Origin: an uncultured Bacilli bacterium
Lineage (GTDB): Bacteria; Bacillota_I; Bacilli_A; RF39; UBA660
Direction: 5' to 3'
NCBI GenBank assembly: GCA_944363715.1
Contig: CALVUX010000001.1
Span: 1 to 64,000, forward strand
Length of the DNA stretch: 64,000 nucleotides
Part shown: positions 43,441 to 53,343 of the stretch, piece by piece
Numbering within the stretch: the first letter of the stretch is position 1
Layout: every line of letters begins with the position of its first letter
Made by a program: the position numbers and the translations under genes
The notes under the pieces: generated by a model
The model's database searches: none
Told to the model about the DNA's origin: nothing
Seen by the model: only the letters and a program-made list of their open reading frames with translations

Positions 43441-43503
43441 GGAAAAATGTAATAAATTAGTTACGAATTTTCGTAATATGATTTAAGAAAAATACTCTTT
43501 TAA

Positions 43504-43526
43504 TTTTAATAAAACTATGCTATAAT
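43504..43526 (+). promoter_or_regulatory. pyk promoter (-10 region)
   Basis: TATAAT (43521-43526) preceded by TGC, an extended -10. The -35 (TTTTAA, about 43498-43503) is weak. Confidence 0.6.
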
Positions 43527-43559
43527 TATATAGCTTGATTAGAAGGAGTGAAGTAAATA

Positions 43560-44969
43560 ATGAAAAAGACAAAGATTGTTTGTAGTATAGGTCCTGCTAG
43601 TAATGAAGCCGATGTTATGGAAAAAATGGTTAGAGCAGGAATGAATGTAGCAAGAATTAACTTTTCTCATGCTACTATAGAAGAAAGAGAGAAAGCTTGT
43701 GCATCAGTTCGTGAAGTTAGAAAAAGAACTGGTATGAATGTAGCTATTCTTTGGGATACTAAAGGTCCAGAGTTTAGATGTGGAATTATGGAAAATGATT
43801 CTATTGAACTTGTTCCAGGTGAGACTATTGATATAGTTAAAGAGACTGTTACAGGTACTAAAGAAAGATTTTCTGTTAATCATCCTAGTGCTATTGATTC
43901 TCTTAATGTTGGTGATATTATCTTATTAGAGAATGCTAAGATGAAACTTGAAGTTATCGCTAAGTATGAAGATAGAGTTACATGTAAGATTATTGATGGT
44001 GGAGTATTAGGAAATCGTAAGAGTATGAGTGTTCCTGGTATTAAACTTAATATCCCATATGTTAGTGATGTAGATCGTGAAGATATTATCTATGCTTGTG
44101 AACACGGAGGAGAATTCCTTGCACTATCTTTTGTTTCTACTAAAGAAGATGTATTAGAAGTTAAAGAAATCTTAAAAGAACATGGTAGAGAAGACTTACA
44201 AATTATTTGTAAGATTGAGAGTGCTTTAGGTATTGAAAACTTAGAAGAAATCTTAAGTGTTAGTGATGGTGTTATGGTAGCACGTGGTGACCTTGGTACT
44301 GAAGTACCTAGTGAAATGGTTCCAATCTATCAAAAACAAATGATTAATACTTGTAGAAGACTTGGGAAAATATCTATTGTTGCTACTGAAATGCTTGAGA
44401 CAATGATGGATAATATTCGTCCTAAAAGAGCAGAAACTAGTGATATTGCTAATGCTGTATTAGACGGTACAGATGCTGTTATGTTAAGTGGTGAAACTAC
44501 TGTAGGAAAACATCCAATTGAAACAGTTGCTGCTATGGCTCATATTTGTGAAACTACTGAAAAATACGCAAGTTTTGATTATGCTTTTGATATCGAAAGC
44601 TTAGATAACATTACTAAATCTATTGCTTCTAATGTTGTACTTAGTACAGATGCTTTATCTGCTAAATTAATCTGTGCTGCTACTATTAGTGGTAGAACTG
44701 CAAGAGTAATTAGTAATTTAAAACCAGATGCTCCAATACTTGCTTTATGCACTGATGAGAAAACTGGTAGAAGATTAGCTTTAAACTGGGGTGTTTATGC
44801 TGGAACATTACCATTCTTAGATACAACTGATGAAGTATTAACACAAAGTGTTGAGAAAGCTAAAGAGTTTATGGAACTTAATGAAGGAGATTTAATCGTA
44901 ATTACTGGAGGTTTCCCTAATACAGAAACTAAGAGAATTACTAACTTAATGAAGATTGAAGAAATATAA
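43560..44969 (+). CDS. pyk: Pyruvate kinase
   Basis: Final glycolytic step: phosphoenolpyruvate plus ADP to pyruvate plus ATP. Begins KKTKIVCSIGPAS with RINFSHAT. The active-site Lys/Glu region appears as IICKIESALGIENL, and VARGDLGTEVP and the SGETTVGKHPIE block are intact. At 469 aa it is a full A/B/C-domain enzyme without the extra phosphohistidine domain found in some Bacillus versions. SD AGAAGGAGTGA. It ends in a strong bidirectional terminator. A small inverted repeat (TTACGAA/TTCGTAA, 43461-43476) lies upstream. Confidence 0.97.
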   Translation: MKKTKIVCSIGPASNEADVMEKMVRAGMNVARINFSHATIEEREKACASVREVRKRTGMNVAILWDTKGPEFRCGIMENDSIELVPGETIDIVKETVTGTKERFSVNHPSAIDSLNVGDIILLENAKMKLEVIAKYEDRVTCKIIDGGVLGNRKSMSVPGIKLNIPYVSDVDREDIIYACEHGGEFLALSFVSTKEDVLEVKEILKEHGREDLQIICKIESALGIENLEEILSVSDGVMVARGDLGTEVPSEMVPIYQKQMINTCRRLGKISIVATEMLETMMDNIRPKRAETSDIANAVLDGTDAVMLSGETTVGKHPIETVAAMAHICETTEKYASFDYAFDIESLDNITKSIASNVVLSTDALSAKLICAATISGRTARVISNLKPDAPILALCTDEKTGRRLALNWGVYAGTLPFLDTTDEVLTQSVEKAKEFMELNEGDLIVITGGFPNTETKRITNLMKIEEI

Positions 44970-44970
44970 A

Positions 44971-45006
44971 AATAAGCGAGGATTTATTCCTTGCTTATTT
45001 TATTTC
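44971..45006. terminator. Bidirectional terminator between pyk and gmk
   Basis: Stem AATAAGCGAGGA/TCCTTGCTTATT (44971-44982, 44988-44999, one G-T pair), then TTATTTC. It also ends gmk. Confidence 0.85.
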
Positions 45007-45684
45007 TATCTTAGAATTATCAAAGTCTTTAACATCATCAAGTAAAGCTTCGTGGATTTTTTCTTCTTTACTATCTAGATAAACTTCTTCAATTCTATCA
45101 ACACGACAGCGTTCTGCTTCTAATATAGCATCAACCTTTTTAACAGCTTTATCTAAATCATCATTAACAACTACATAGTTATATTTAGGTATTTCGTTTA
45201 TTTCTTCATAGGCTCTAATAAATCTTTTTTCTATTTTATCTAAACTATCAGTATTTCTATTAATAAGACGTCTTTTTAACTCATTCATAGTAGGTGGCAT
45301 TATAAAGATAAAGACAGTCTCATCTAACTTTTCTTTAATCTTTAAAGCTCCTTGAATCTCTATTTCAAGAATTACATCTTCACCATTATCTAAATGTTCT
45401 TTAATATATTTCTTAGGAGTACCATAGTAATTACCAGAGTATTCTGCATACTCTAAGAATTCATCATTTTTAATATCTTCTTCAAACTCTTCTCTAGACA
45501 AGAAATAATAGTTAATACCATCTTTTTCTTCACCTCTTGGTTCTCTACTAGTACAGGAAACAGAAACCCAAGTATTCTTTCTTATCTTTAATAATTCATT
45601 AATAATACTATTCTTACCACAACCAGAAGGCCCTGAAATAACTATTAAAAGCCCTTGCTTCTTTGTTTTAACCATATTATCCAT
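44995..45684 (-). CDS. gmk: Guanylate kinase
   Basis: Phosphorylates GMP to GDP for nucleotide and (p)ppGpp pools. P-loop GPSGCGKN is at residues 18-25, followed by SCTSREPR with GEKDGINYYF and EYAEYSGNYYGTPK, the GMP-binding block. The usual P-loop ends GKST/GKGT; Asn at the Ser/Thr-preceding site is a small oddity. At 229 aa it includes an extra C-terminal tail of about 20 residues. ATG 45684 follows AAGGGAGTGAT; the in-frame GTG upstream lies within the SD. It is downstream of tmcAL by 5 bp, forming an operon. Confidence 0.92.
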   Translation of the reverse strand: MDNMVKTKKQGLLIVISGPSGCGKNSIINELLKIRKNTWVSVSCTSREPRGEEKDGINYYFLSREEFEEDIKNDEFLEYAEYSGNYYGTPKKYIKEHLDNGEDVILEIEIQGALKIKEKLDETVFIFIMPPTMNELKRRLINRNTDSLDKIEKRFIRAYEEINEIPKYNYVVVNDDLDKAVKKVDAILEAERCRVDRIEEVYLDSKEEKIHEALLDDVKDFDNSKIEIK

Positions 45685-45689
45685 AACAA

Positions 45690-46853
45690 TCACTCCCTTA
45701 TAGGTTTCATCTTATATTCAGCTTCTATTAAGCTTTTAGCCTTATCTTTATCAAAAACTAAAGAATATATCTTTGTAATTTTGTATTCATATTCTAACAT
45801 CTTATCTTTTTCTCTTGTAAATTTACTAATAATAGGTATATCTACATCTTTTTTTATCTTATTTAAATAATCTCTTCCTTTATTAGAAAATCCTAATAAT
45901 CTAATATATTCAACTTCCTTAAACTCTTTAGCTTGCACCTTAGTATAATCACATAGTATATAAATTAAAGTTCTAGAAAGTCTAGAGTAGGTTAGGTTTT
46001 TACTTTTAACTTTATTAATAAGTTCATCAAAATTATAATTATTAAGTATTTCTTTTTTTAGTTTAGTAGCAATACCACTATCTACTAGATTATAGATAGT
46101 TAAATCATTACAACTTATTATTTTATACTTTAAGAGATTAAAATAATCATCTAACTTAGGCATCTTCTTATCTTTTAAATAACTATAAGTAATAGATGGA
46201 ACACTATCTTTAATATCTTTATTATTTAGCAAAGCTTCTCTTATACTAGTTGCACTGTTTATACTCATATTATTTAATTCTTTACTATGATAATCATTAG
46301 TTCTTTTAATAGTATGAGGAGTAATTTTATAATTATTAGAGAAAATCGCTTTTACATAACTAATACCTAAAATATCATTAGGTAATTTAAAACAATCTCC
46401 TGTTATATCTTCTAAAGCTTTAGATAAAGAAGTAGGGTAATTATAACCCATTCTTAAATAAACTTGTACTAGATTATCAAAATCAGGGTTAGAAAGCTCA
46501 GTCTCTACTAATTTTTTAATCCCTTCTATATCGTCAGATTCACTACCAAAGACTAAATCAGTAACTCCTAAATAGTTTAATATATCAATAGATCCTTTTG
46601 CAAAGATATCTGCAGAAGCACAAGAGAAAGGGAAGGGTAGTTCTACTACTAAATCTATACCATTTTTTATAGCAATAGCAGTTTTCTCCCATTTATCTAA
46701 TATTGATACATCTCCTCTTTCTGTAAAATTACCTCCAAGTACTAATATAATAGGACTATCTGGAAACATTTCTTTAACCTTTTCTATATGATATAAATGT
46801 CCATTATGAAAAGGATTATATTCAGCGATAATACCAACTATATGTTTAGACAA
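45690..46853 (-). CDS. tmcAL: tRNA(Met) cytidine acetate ligase TmcAL
   Basis: ATP-dependent enzyme (YlbM family) that uses acetate to make N4-acetylcytidine at C34 of elongator tRNA-Met. The N-terminal nucleotidyltransferase fold has IIAEYNPFHNGHLYHI with the HxGH signature, GGNFTERGDVS, DLVVELPF and FGSES. At 387 aa with the TTG start it is full length. TTG 46853 is used because GGGG lies eight bases upstream, whereas GTG 46862 has no spacing to the SD. Its substrate tRNA-Met(CAT) is encoded at 18134-18210. Confidence 0.88.
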   Translation of the reverse strand: MSKHIVGIIAEYNPFHNGHLYHIEKVKEMFPDSPIILVLGGNFTERGDVSILDKWEKTAIAIKNGIDLVVELPFPFSCASADIFAKGSIDILNYLGVTDLVFGSESDDIEGIKKLVETELSNPDFDNLVQVYLRMGYNYPTSLSKALEDITGDCFKLPNDILGISYVKAIFSNNYKITPHTIKRTNDYHSKELNNMSINSATSIREALLNNKDIKDSVPSITYSYLKDKKMPKLDDYFNLLKYKIISCNDLTIYNLVDSGIATKLKKEILNNYNFDELINKVKSKNLTYSRLSRTLIYILCDYTKVQAKEFKEVEYIRLLGFSNKGRDYLNKIKKDVDIPIISKFTREKDKMLEYEYKITKIYSLVFDKDKAKSLIEAEYKMKPIRE

Positions 46854-46975
46854 GACTAACACCCCTTTCTTAATTTGTTTACTAATTATAACACTGTTTT
46901 AGTAGTAAATCAATATCAAGCCTTTTTAAAATAAGAAAACTGTTGTATAATTTTAATATACGGAGGTAGTATAAT

Positions 46976-49900
46976 ATGGATAACAATAGAAAATTAACTA
47001 TAGAAGAATTTAATAGCATAAAAAAAGAAATGCAAAGAATTTATAGAGAAGCAGAAAGTATAGTGGAAAGTAATGAAAATAATCCTAATTTTAATGAACA
47101 AGATTTTTTAAGACAGTTTTTTAATGAATATTTATCTTTACAAAATCTATTATTATCAAGTGATTTAAGTGACATACCTTCTGAAGAATATAGAGATTTA
47201 CCATTTTTAGCAGCTACTCAAAATGATGTGCTTGATTTTTCCAAAACAAAAGCGAATATAGATTTTAATATTATAGAACTTGATGGAAATAATTTTAATT
47301 TTAAAAACTGTACTATAAGAAACTTAGAAAGATTTTATGGTTTAAAAGAAGAATATTTTGATGATAAGACTATTAGTGAAAATCAAGATATATTTTTATC
47401 TTCTGATTTTTCTGCTAATTTTAAAGAAAAATACTATAATATGACATTATCTATCAAAGATTTTATCAATTTAACAGATAGCCAAATAGAAGAAGTAAGT
47501 AGAAAAGGAATACATAGATTTCGAAATTTAGGTAATTTTATTAGAGCTAATGATATAACAAATAGAATGATAAACAGTTTGGGATTAGAAAATGCTATTA
47601 AATTATATAAAGAAAGTCCAAATGATTATCATGAAGTAGAACAATTATTAAATTTAAATAACTTTAGTAGAGGATACCGTTTTTTATCTGGCTATGAATT
47701 AGAATCATTATTAAGTAATGTAGAACCTAAAGATATAAAAAATACATTTTATAACTATATTAGAAATAATTTGCTAAATACAAATGTAGTTATAGATCCT
47801 AAACAATTTACAGAAGATTTTATTAAAGAAAATAATGATATATTCTTAATAGATATTAATATTCCTGATGAGTTAAGAGATCATTTTTATAATAAACAAT
47901 TAACTTATGAAGATATTGTTAATAATCTAAATATTTTGGAAAAAATTGATTATCATAGTTTTATAGATGCTAGAAACTTTGATAATTATAATATTATAGA
48001 ACTTATCAATAAAATTGATATAAATAACTTCAATTATTTCATTAAAGAACATAAAGATGTATTAGACCATCTTTATTATAATAAAAAATTAAATGAATTT
48101 AATAAATATTTAAATGACACCAAAGATTTTGAAGATAATTTATCTATTGCTTTGCAAAAGTATATCCATGAATGGGAAAATGAAAGTATACAAGAAAAAA
48201 CTAATGAAGACGGTAGTAAATCATATATGGTAGATTGGGCTAAATCTATGAATTATGATTTTGTGAGTCATTATGAAACTTTTGAAGAGTTATTAAATTA
48301 TACTGATGAAACTTTTATAATTAATAAAAGACAATTTGATGCAATTAATGCTTTAGGTATTAAAAATATTTTGGAATTCGAAAAAGAAACTAGTATTTTT
48401 TCTTCTAAATCTTTTTTGTTTGGATCTATTTTAACTTCTATTGGTTATGATCTTTATATTCATAATAATGCTGATGCCATTTTCGCGGCTTTAGAACGTA
48501 TTAAAGCAGTTTCAAAAACTACATTGTCTGATAAAATTTTAACAGAAAAAGTTTTTGATATATTTTTAAACAATGAAGAAGCAAATAAAATTACTGCTAA
48601 TACTCTGCAAAAACATAGAAATTATATACCTATATTAGCTAATAAAAATATTAAAGTAGCTGGCAATTTTAATATAGTATACAATGATAAAAATATAGAT
48701 TTTCAAGAATATTATATACAAAGATTTGGTAAAGAAAATTTTTTAAATTTAATGGCTAAATATGGAAACTATGCAACTAAACTTAATGGTGCTTATTTTG
48801 ATTTATCTAGTGATGATAGCATTGAAGAAAATCTTTGTAACAATGTTGTTGACAAAATAATTAAAGAACCTAAGTGGAATTTTTTAGAAAATTTATATAA
48901 TGACTTTGATGTTAATGAAGCAAGTAAAAGAAAATTTCATATATATAATATTATTAGAAAGTATAATAATGGAGAAATTACCAATATAGTAAAGGATTGT
49001 ATTAAAGGCAACAATTATGATGATAATAAAATTGAAACATTAGTTAGTATTGCTGCTAAAATTATTAATTCTAATTCTAGTGAACTTAGAACTCATACTA
49101 GGGCTATGCTTACAGAAATTATTAAATCTAGTAATCCAGAAGAAAATTATGAGAAAGTAGAAAATATATTTATAAAAAACAACTTACCAACAGTGGGTAA
49201 AATTTTCTTAACTTTTGAAACACTTCATCCGAGTCTTAATGGTTTTGATTTTAGTGACAGTTCTATTGTATCGCCAATTTTAAAAAGCAAATCAATAAGA
49301 GGTAGAGAAACAATTATTTTTTCTGATTTAATAAAATCTGCAGTTGGATCTAACAATAGATCTATACGAGAATATATTAATAATTTAAAGAATGGTAGTT
49401 ATTTATTTAATGAACTTGCTAGTGATAATATAAGTTTTAAAGATTTAAATGATGTACAGCATACTTTATTAAATATCTTTATGAGTCATTTAGATACATT
49501 ATATGATAATACTATAAGAGGAAAGAATAATACTTATAATCAAAATATGAATTTAAATGAAAAAATAAATTTTTATATAAATAATTTAAATATAAATGAT
49601 AAAGAAAATATAGGTGATAGATTAGTTAGTATGTTCTGTCACTTTGCAGGTTTTGATAGTGTAGAAAGTTTAGAAAAAACTATGAATGATAGTATTAATA
49701 TAGCGGATAACAAAAATAGAGAAAGAATAAAAAAAAATCAACAAATTTTGGAAACTGGAGATTTTATTAAAGGAATTGGAGACATTAGATATTTAACTAA
49801 TATATTACAAAATGGTTCAGTTTCAAAAGAATATTTAGGTTCTGATGCAGGGAGTGATTTAACTCCTTTAGATACAGATGTAACAAAGGTTAATCAACCT

Positions 49901-51229
49901 ATTAGAATGTCTGATACCATTTCTTCATCTTATAGTGGAATATATGGTCCAATATGGCTTGTTTTAAAGAATGATGATAGATTTATAATGACAAGAGATG
50001 AAAATGGTGAGCATATACCTTCAAGAAATATTAAAGATATAATGGACAAATTAGAAGTATTTTCAACTTTCGCTGGTAAAGATACCTATGGTATTAGAAC
50101 TGGTTTTGCTTCAAGTAATATTGATTATATTGTTACTGCTAATAATGATAATCGTATAGGTGTTGAAATTGCTAAAAATGGCTTTTATATTCCTGTTGTT
50201 GATAAAGAAACAGAAAAGGTAATTTTTACACCTGATGATTATGATAATTTGCGTTCTAAAATGCAAGGATTATCTTATTACGGAACTAGTGAATATCAAG
50301 TATCTAGTAACTTAGAAACTGATGAAATAGATAAAATTGCTAGTGCTTTAGAACAAAGTAAAGAAGAAAATAAAAGAAATAGAGAAGCAATAAATATAAC
50401 ACTTAGAGATGCTTTAAACACAGTTAATTTGTGTTTAAAAGATACTATAGATAAAAAACTAGAAACTGGTACAGTTGAACTTATTGATACAGGTTCTACT
50501 GGAAGAGATACAAACTTACCAGGTGATGGGGATTATGATTTTATTATGCGACTTGATAGAGAAATAATTTCTGATCCAGTAAAACTTGAAAATGTTAAAG
50601 ATGCTCTAATTAAACAATTAGGAATAGAACATAAAGGAGAAGTTCTAAATGGTAATTTTAGATTTAAAAATGTAAATATCGAGGGAATAGATAAACCTAT
50701 TGATATTGATATTACTTTTATACCTAAAACTGATAAATTAGAATATTCTTCTGATGAAGCTTTAGAAGATAGATTTAATTCAATTAAAGAACAAAGTAGT
50801 GATAAATATAATCTTGTCATTGCAAACGTAATTGAAGCGAAAAAGATATTAAAAGAAGCAGAAGTTTATAAAAAACAGCAAGGTGGAATTAGTGGTATTG
50901 GCATTGAAAACTGGATATTACAAAATGGAGGATCTTTCCATGATGCAGCTACTAGTTTTATTGAAGCTTCTAAAGATAAAACAGTAGAGGAATTTAAAGT
51001 TTCTTATGCAATATGGGATTTTGGAGAGAATCACTATGCAGATGAAAAAGGAATATATAAACACGATAATTTTATAGATAATTTAACAGCCGATGGATAT
51101 GATAAGATGAAACAAGTTCTAACTATGTATCTAATTAGAGAAAAGCAAAAAGAAGACCTTAAAGATATTTTAAAGCTTGATAATGAAAGCGAAAAAGGTA
51201 TTATTCCTAGTACTACGATGTCTCATTAA
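46976..51229 (+). CDS. 1417-aa protein with helical repeats and a nucleotidyltransferase domain
   Basis: Three parts can be seen. (1) About 1-900: helical repeats; two copies of an ENxDIFL...F(Y)xKxYY/FYN...LT/SxxD(F/I) motif lie near 135-167 and 285-317. (2) About 930-1110: a mixed region with YLTNILQNGSVSKEYLGSD and GIYGPIWLVLKNDDRFIM, which recalls ADP-ribosyltransferase-like folds, unproven. (3) About 1130-1340: a pol-beta-type nucleotidyltransferase, GS at 1173-1174, D1186/D1188 (DYDF) and D1243/D1245 (DIDI), followed by GGISGIGIENWILQNGGSF, similar to class I CCA-adding/OAS enzymes. No signal peptide. Strong SD. Function is unknown. Confidence 0.7.
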   Translation: MDNNRKLTIEEFNSIKKEMQRIYREAESIVESNENNPNFNEQDFLRQFFNEYLSLQNLLLSSDLSDIPSEEYRDLPFLAATQNDVLDFSKTKANIDFNIIELDGNNFNFKNCTIRNLERFYGLKEEYFDDKTISENQDIFLSSDFSANFKEKYYNMTLSIKDFINLTDSQIEEVSRKGIHRFRNLGNFIRANDITNRMINSLGLENAIKLYKESPNDYHEVEQLLNLNNFSRGYRFLSGYELESLLSNVEPKDIKNTFYNYIRNNLLNTNVVIDPKQFTEDFIKENNDIFLIDINIPDELRDHFYNKQLTYEDIVNNLNILEKIDYHSFIDARNFDNYNIIELINKIDINNFNYFIKEHKDVLDHLYYNKKLNEFNKYLNDTKDFEDNLSIALQKYIHEWENESIQEKTNEDGSKSYMVDWAKSMNYDFVSHYETFEELLNYTDETFIINKRQFDAINALGIKNILEFEKETSIFSSKSFLFGSILTSIGYDLYIHNNADAIFAALERIKAVSKTTLSDKILTEKVFDIFLNNEEANKITANTLQKHRNYIPILANKNIKVAGNFNIVYNDKNIDFQEYYIQRFGKENFLNLMAKYGNYATKLNGAYFDLSSDDSIEENLCNNVVDKIIKEPKWNFLENLYNDFDVNEASKRKFHIYNIIRKYNNGEITNIVKDCIKGNNYDDNKIETLVSIAAKIINSNSSELRTHTRAMLTEIIKSSNPEENYEKVENIFIKNNLPTVGKIFLTFETLHPSLNGFDFSDSSIVSPILKSKSIRGRETIIFSDLIKSAVGSNNRSIREYINNLKNGSYLFNELASDNISFKDLNDVQHTLLNIFMSHLDTLYDNTIRGKNNTYNQNMNLNEKINFYINNLNINDKENIGDRLVSMFCHFAGFDSVESLEKTMNDSINIADNKNRERIKKNQQILETGDFIKGIGDIRYLTNILQNGSVSKEYLGSDAGSDLTPLDTDVTKVNQPIRMSDTISSSYSGIYGPIWLVLKNDDRFIMTRDENGEHIPSRNIKDIMDKLEVFSTFAGKDTYGIRTGFASSNIDYIVTANNDNRIGVEIAKNGFYIPVVDKETEKVIFTPDDYDNLRSKMQGLSYYGTSEYQVSSNLETDEIDKIASALEQSKEENKRNREAINITLRDALNTVNLCLKDTIDKKLETGTVELIDTGSTGRDTNLPGDGDYDFIMRLDREIISDPVKLENVKDALIKQLGIEHKGEVLNGNFRFKNVNIEGIDKPIDIDITFIPKTDKLEYSSDEALEDRFNSIKEQSSDKYNLVIANVIEAKKILKEAEVYKKQQGGISGIGIENWILQNGGSFHDAATSFIEASKDKTVEEFKVSYAIWDFGENHYADEKGIYKHDNFIDNLTADGYDKMKQVLTMYLIREKQKEDLKDILKLDNESEKGIIPSTTMSH

Positions 51230-51250
51230 AATTTGAAAGAAGATGATGTT

Positions 51251-52150
51251 ATGAAAATTATAACTGCTTATGAAAATTTTCTTAATTACTGTGAGTTTGA
51301 AAAAGGACTTTCTAATAATAGTATTAAAAGTTATGGTTATGAGATGAAAGACTATATTAGTTTTTTAGAAAAAGAAAAGATTGATAATACTAAACAAATT
51401 ACAAAAGACATTATAACTAAATATCTAAAATACTGTTATGAACGTAATGAAGATAGTAAAACTGTCGCTCATAAACTTACTACTATTAAAAACTTCCATA
51501 ACTATTTAGAAAAAGAAGAACATGAGACTAATAATCCTAGTGAATTTATAGATAGACCTAAGACTACTAAAACACTTCCTCATAGTTTAACTATAGAAGA
51601 AGTAGATAAACTCTTAGATATAGAACTAAATACCCCATTTGACTATAGGAATAAAGCTATGTTAGAATTAATGTATGGTTCAGGGCTAAGAGTATCTGAA
51701 CTTATTAGTCTAACAGTTTATGATATAGATTTTAATAATGATATTATTAGAATTAAAGGTAAAGGTAGTAAAGAGAGAATTGTTCCTATTAATGATGTTT
51801 GTAAGTACTATTTAAAAGAATATTTAGACAAAAGATACCTGCTATTAAAAAAGAAACAGTCTGATGCTTTATTTTTAAACTCTAGAGGAACAGGTATATC
51901 AAGACAAGGATTTTTTAAGAATTTAAAAGAGATTTTAAAAGAAAAAGGACTTAATCCTGATATATCTCCTCATAGTTTAAGACATTCTTTTGCCACACAT
52001 TTATTAAATGGGGGAGCAGACCTTAGAAGTATTCAAATGCTCTTAGGACACTCTGATATTGCTACTACCCGTATATATACACATATTACTAATGAAAAAG
52101 TTAGGAATGATTACTTAGATAATCATCCTCGTGCTAAAAAGGAGAATTAA
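51251..52150 (+). CDS. xerD: Tyrosine recombinase XerD
   Basis: Site-specific recombinase that resolves chromosome dimers at dif with XerC, activated by FtsK. The N-terminal SAM-like DNA-binding domain is about 1-90. The catalytic residues are R147 (GSGLRVSEL), K171, H241/R244 (HSLRHSF), H267 (LGHSDI) and nucleophile Y276 (RIYTHI). Position directly before deoB matches Bacillus xerD-drm, which favours XerD over XerC. The start is ambiguous: ATG 51251 has AGAAGATGATG upstream; TTG 51233 is possible. It follows the 1417-aa gene by 21 bp and precedes deoB by 2 bp. Confidence 0.88.
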   Translation: MKIITAYENFLNYCEFEKGLSNNSIKSYGYEMKDYISFLEKEKIDNTKQITKDIITKYLKYCYERNEDSKTVAHKLTTIKNFHNYLEKEEHETNNPSEFIDRPKTTKTLPHSLTIEEVDKLLDIELNTPFDYRNKAMLELMYGSGLRVSELISLTVYDIDFNNDIIRIKGKGSKERIVPINDVCKYYLKEYLDKRYLLLKKKQSDALFLNSRGTGISRQGFFKNLKEILKEKGLNPDISPHSLRHSFATHLLNGGADLRSIQMLLGHSDIATTRIYTHITNEKVRNDYLDNHPRAKKEN

Positions 52151-52152
52151 TT

Positions 52153-53322
52153 ATGAGATTTAAAAGAATTTTTTTAATGGTTTTAGATTCCTTAGGAGTA
52201 GGGGAAGCGAATGATGCAGCAAGTTATGGAGACGGTGGCGCTAATACATTAGGGCATATTAAAGAAAATTATGATTTATTTGTTCCTAACCTTGCTAAAG
52301 TAGGATTCCTTAATACTTTAAATATGGATGAAAATACTGATGTAGATGCTTATTATACTATTGCAAGGCCTAATAATGCTGGTAAAGATACTTTAGCAGG
52401 GCATTATGAAATGATGGGAATTACTTCTAATATTCCATTTAAAACTTTTAATGAAAATGGATTTCCTATTGAGTTAATAGATGAGATTGAAACAGTTACA
52501 GGTAGAAGAGTTATAGGTAATAAATGCAGTAATGATAACAGTATTATTAATGAACTAGGAGAAAGACAAGTAGATTATGGTTCTTTAATAGTCTATACAT
52601 CAGCAGATTCAGACTTACAAATCGCTGCTCATGAAGATGTTATTAGTCCCGAAACTTTATATAGTTATTGCGAAAAGGTACGTGAATTAACTTTAAAAGA
52701 TGACTTTTTAGTAGGTAGAGTAATTGCAAGACCTTTTACAGGTAGTAATGGTAAATTTAAATTAAATAATGCTGGTAGAAAAGATTATCCAGTAGCACCG
52801 CCATCTAAGACTATTCTAGACGATTTAAATGCTAATAACTATAATGTTATCGCTATAGGTAAAATGAATGATATATTTAGTAAAACAAGTATAAACAAGA
52901 CTTTGAAAGCTAACTCTAATATAGATGCTATTAATAAATTAACTAATATCATGGATAAAAAATTTACTGGATTATGTATGGTTAATTTATGCGATTTTGA
53001 TAGCTTATATGGTCATTTAAGAGATGTAGATGGTTATGCTAAAGCAATAGAGGAATTAGATGTAGAAATACCTATGATTTTAAATAAACTAGAAGTAGAT
53101 GATTTATTTATTATAACAGCAGACCATGGTAATGATCCAACTTTTAAAGGAAATGATCACACTAGAGAAAATGTACCTTTGATATTTTATTGTAGAAATT
53201 TTAAAAATCCTAAAAGATTAGAAATACAGGATACATTAGCAGTAATAGGAGCGACAATAGCAGATAATTTTGAAATAACACCTCCTGAAATAGGAACTAG
53301 TATATTAGACGAACTAGAGTAG
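52153..53322 (+). CDS. deoB: Phosphopentomutase
   Basis: Interconverts ribose/deoxyribose 1- and 5-phosphate in nucleoside salvage. It has the alkaline-phosphatase superfamily fold with two metal sites: MVLDSLGVGEAND, AGKDTLAGHYEMMG with the phospho-Thr, IAHED-type histidines, and the late ITADHGNDP and GNDHTRENVPL motifs. At 389 aa it is full length. It is co-transcribed with xerD, the same order as in Bacillus (xerD-drm). The SD is AAGGAG. No nucleoside phosphorylase follows here. Confidence 0.96.
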   Translation: MRFKRIFLMVLDSLGVGEANDAASYGDGGANTLGHIKENYDLFVPNLAKVGFLNTLNMDENTDVDAYYTIARPNNAGKDTLAGHYEMMGITSNIPFKTFNENGFPIELIDEIETVTGRRVIGNKCSNDNSIINELGERQVDYGSLIVYTSADSDLQIAAHEDVISPETLYSYCEKVRELTLKDDFLVGRVIARPFTGSNGKFKLNNAGRKDYPVAPPSKTILDDLNANNYNVIAIGKMNDIFSKTSINKTLKANSNIDAINKLTNIMDKKFTGLCMVNLCDFDSLYGHLRDVDGYAKAIEELDVEIPMILNKLEVDDLFIITADHGNDPTFKGNDHTRENVPLIFYCRNFKNPKRLEIQDTLAVIGATIADNFEITPPEIGTSILDELE

Positions 53323-53343
53323 GGAAGAGTAGTGTTAATACAT

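Noticed and set aside
43560-44969. C-terminal phosphohistidine domain on pyruvate kinase
   Set aside because: The protein stops at 469 aa, at the end of the C domain, so no extra domain exists.
50533-50820. 95-aa minus-strand frame within the 1417-aa gene
   Set aside because: Antisense of the nucleotidyltransferase domain with no SD.
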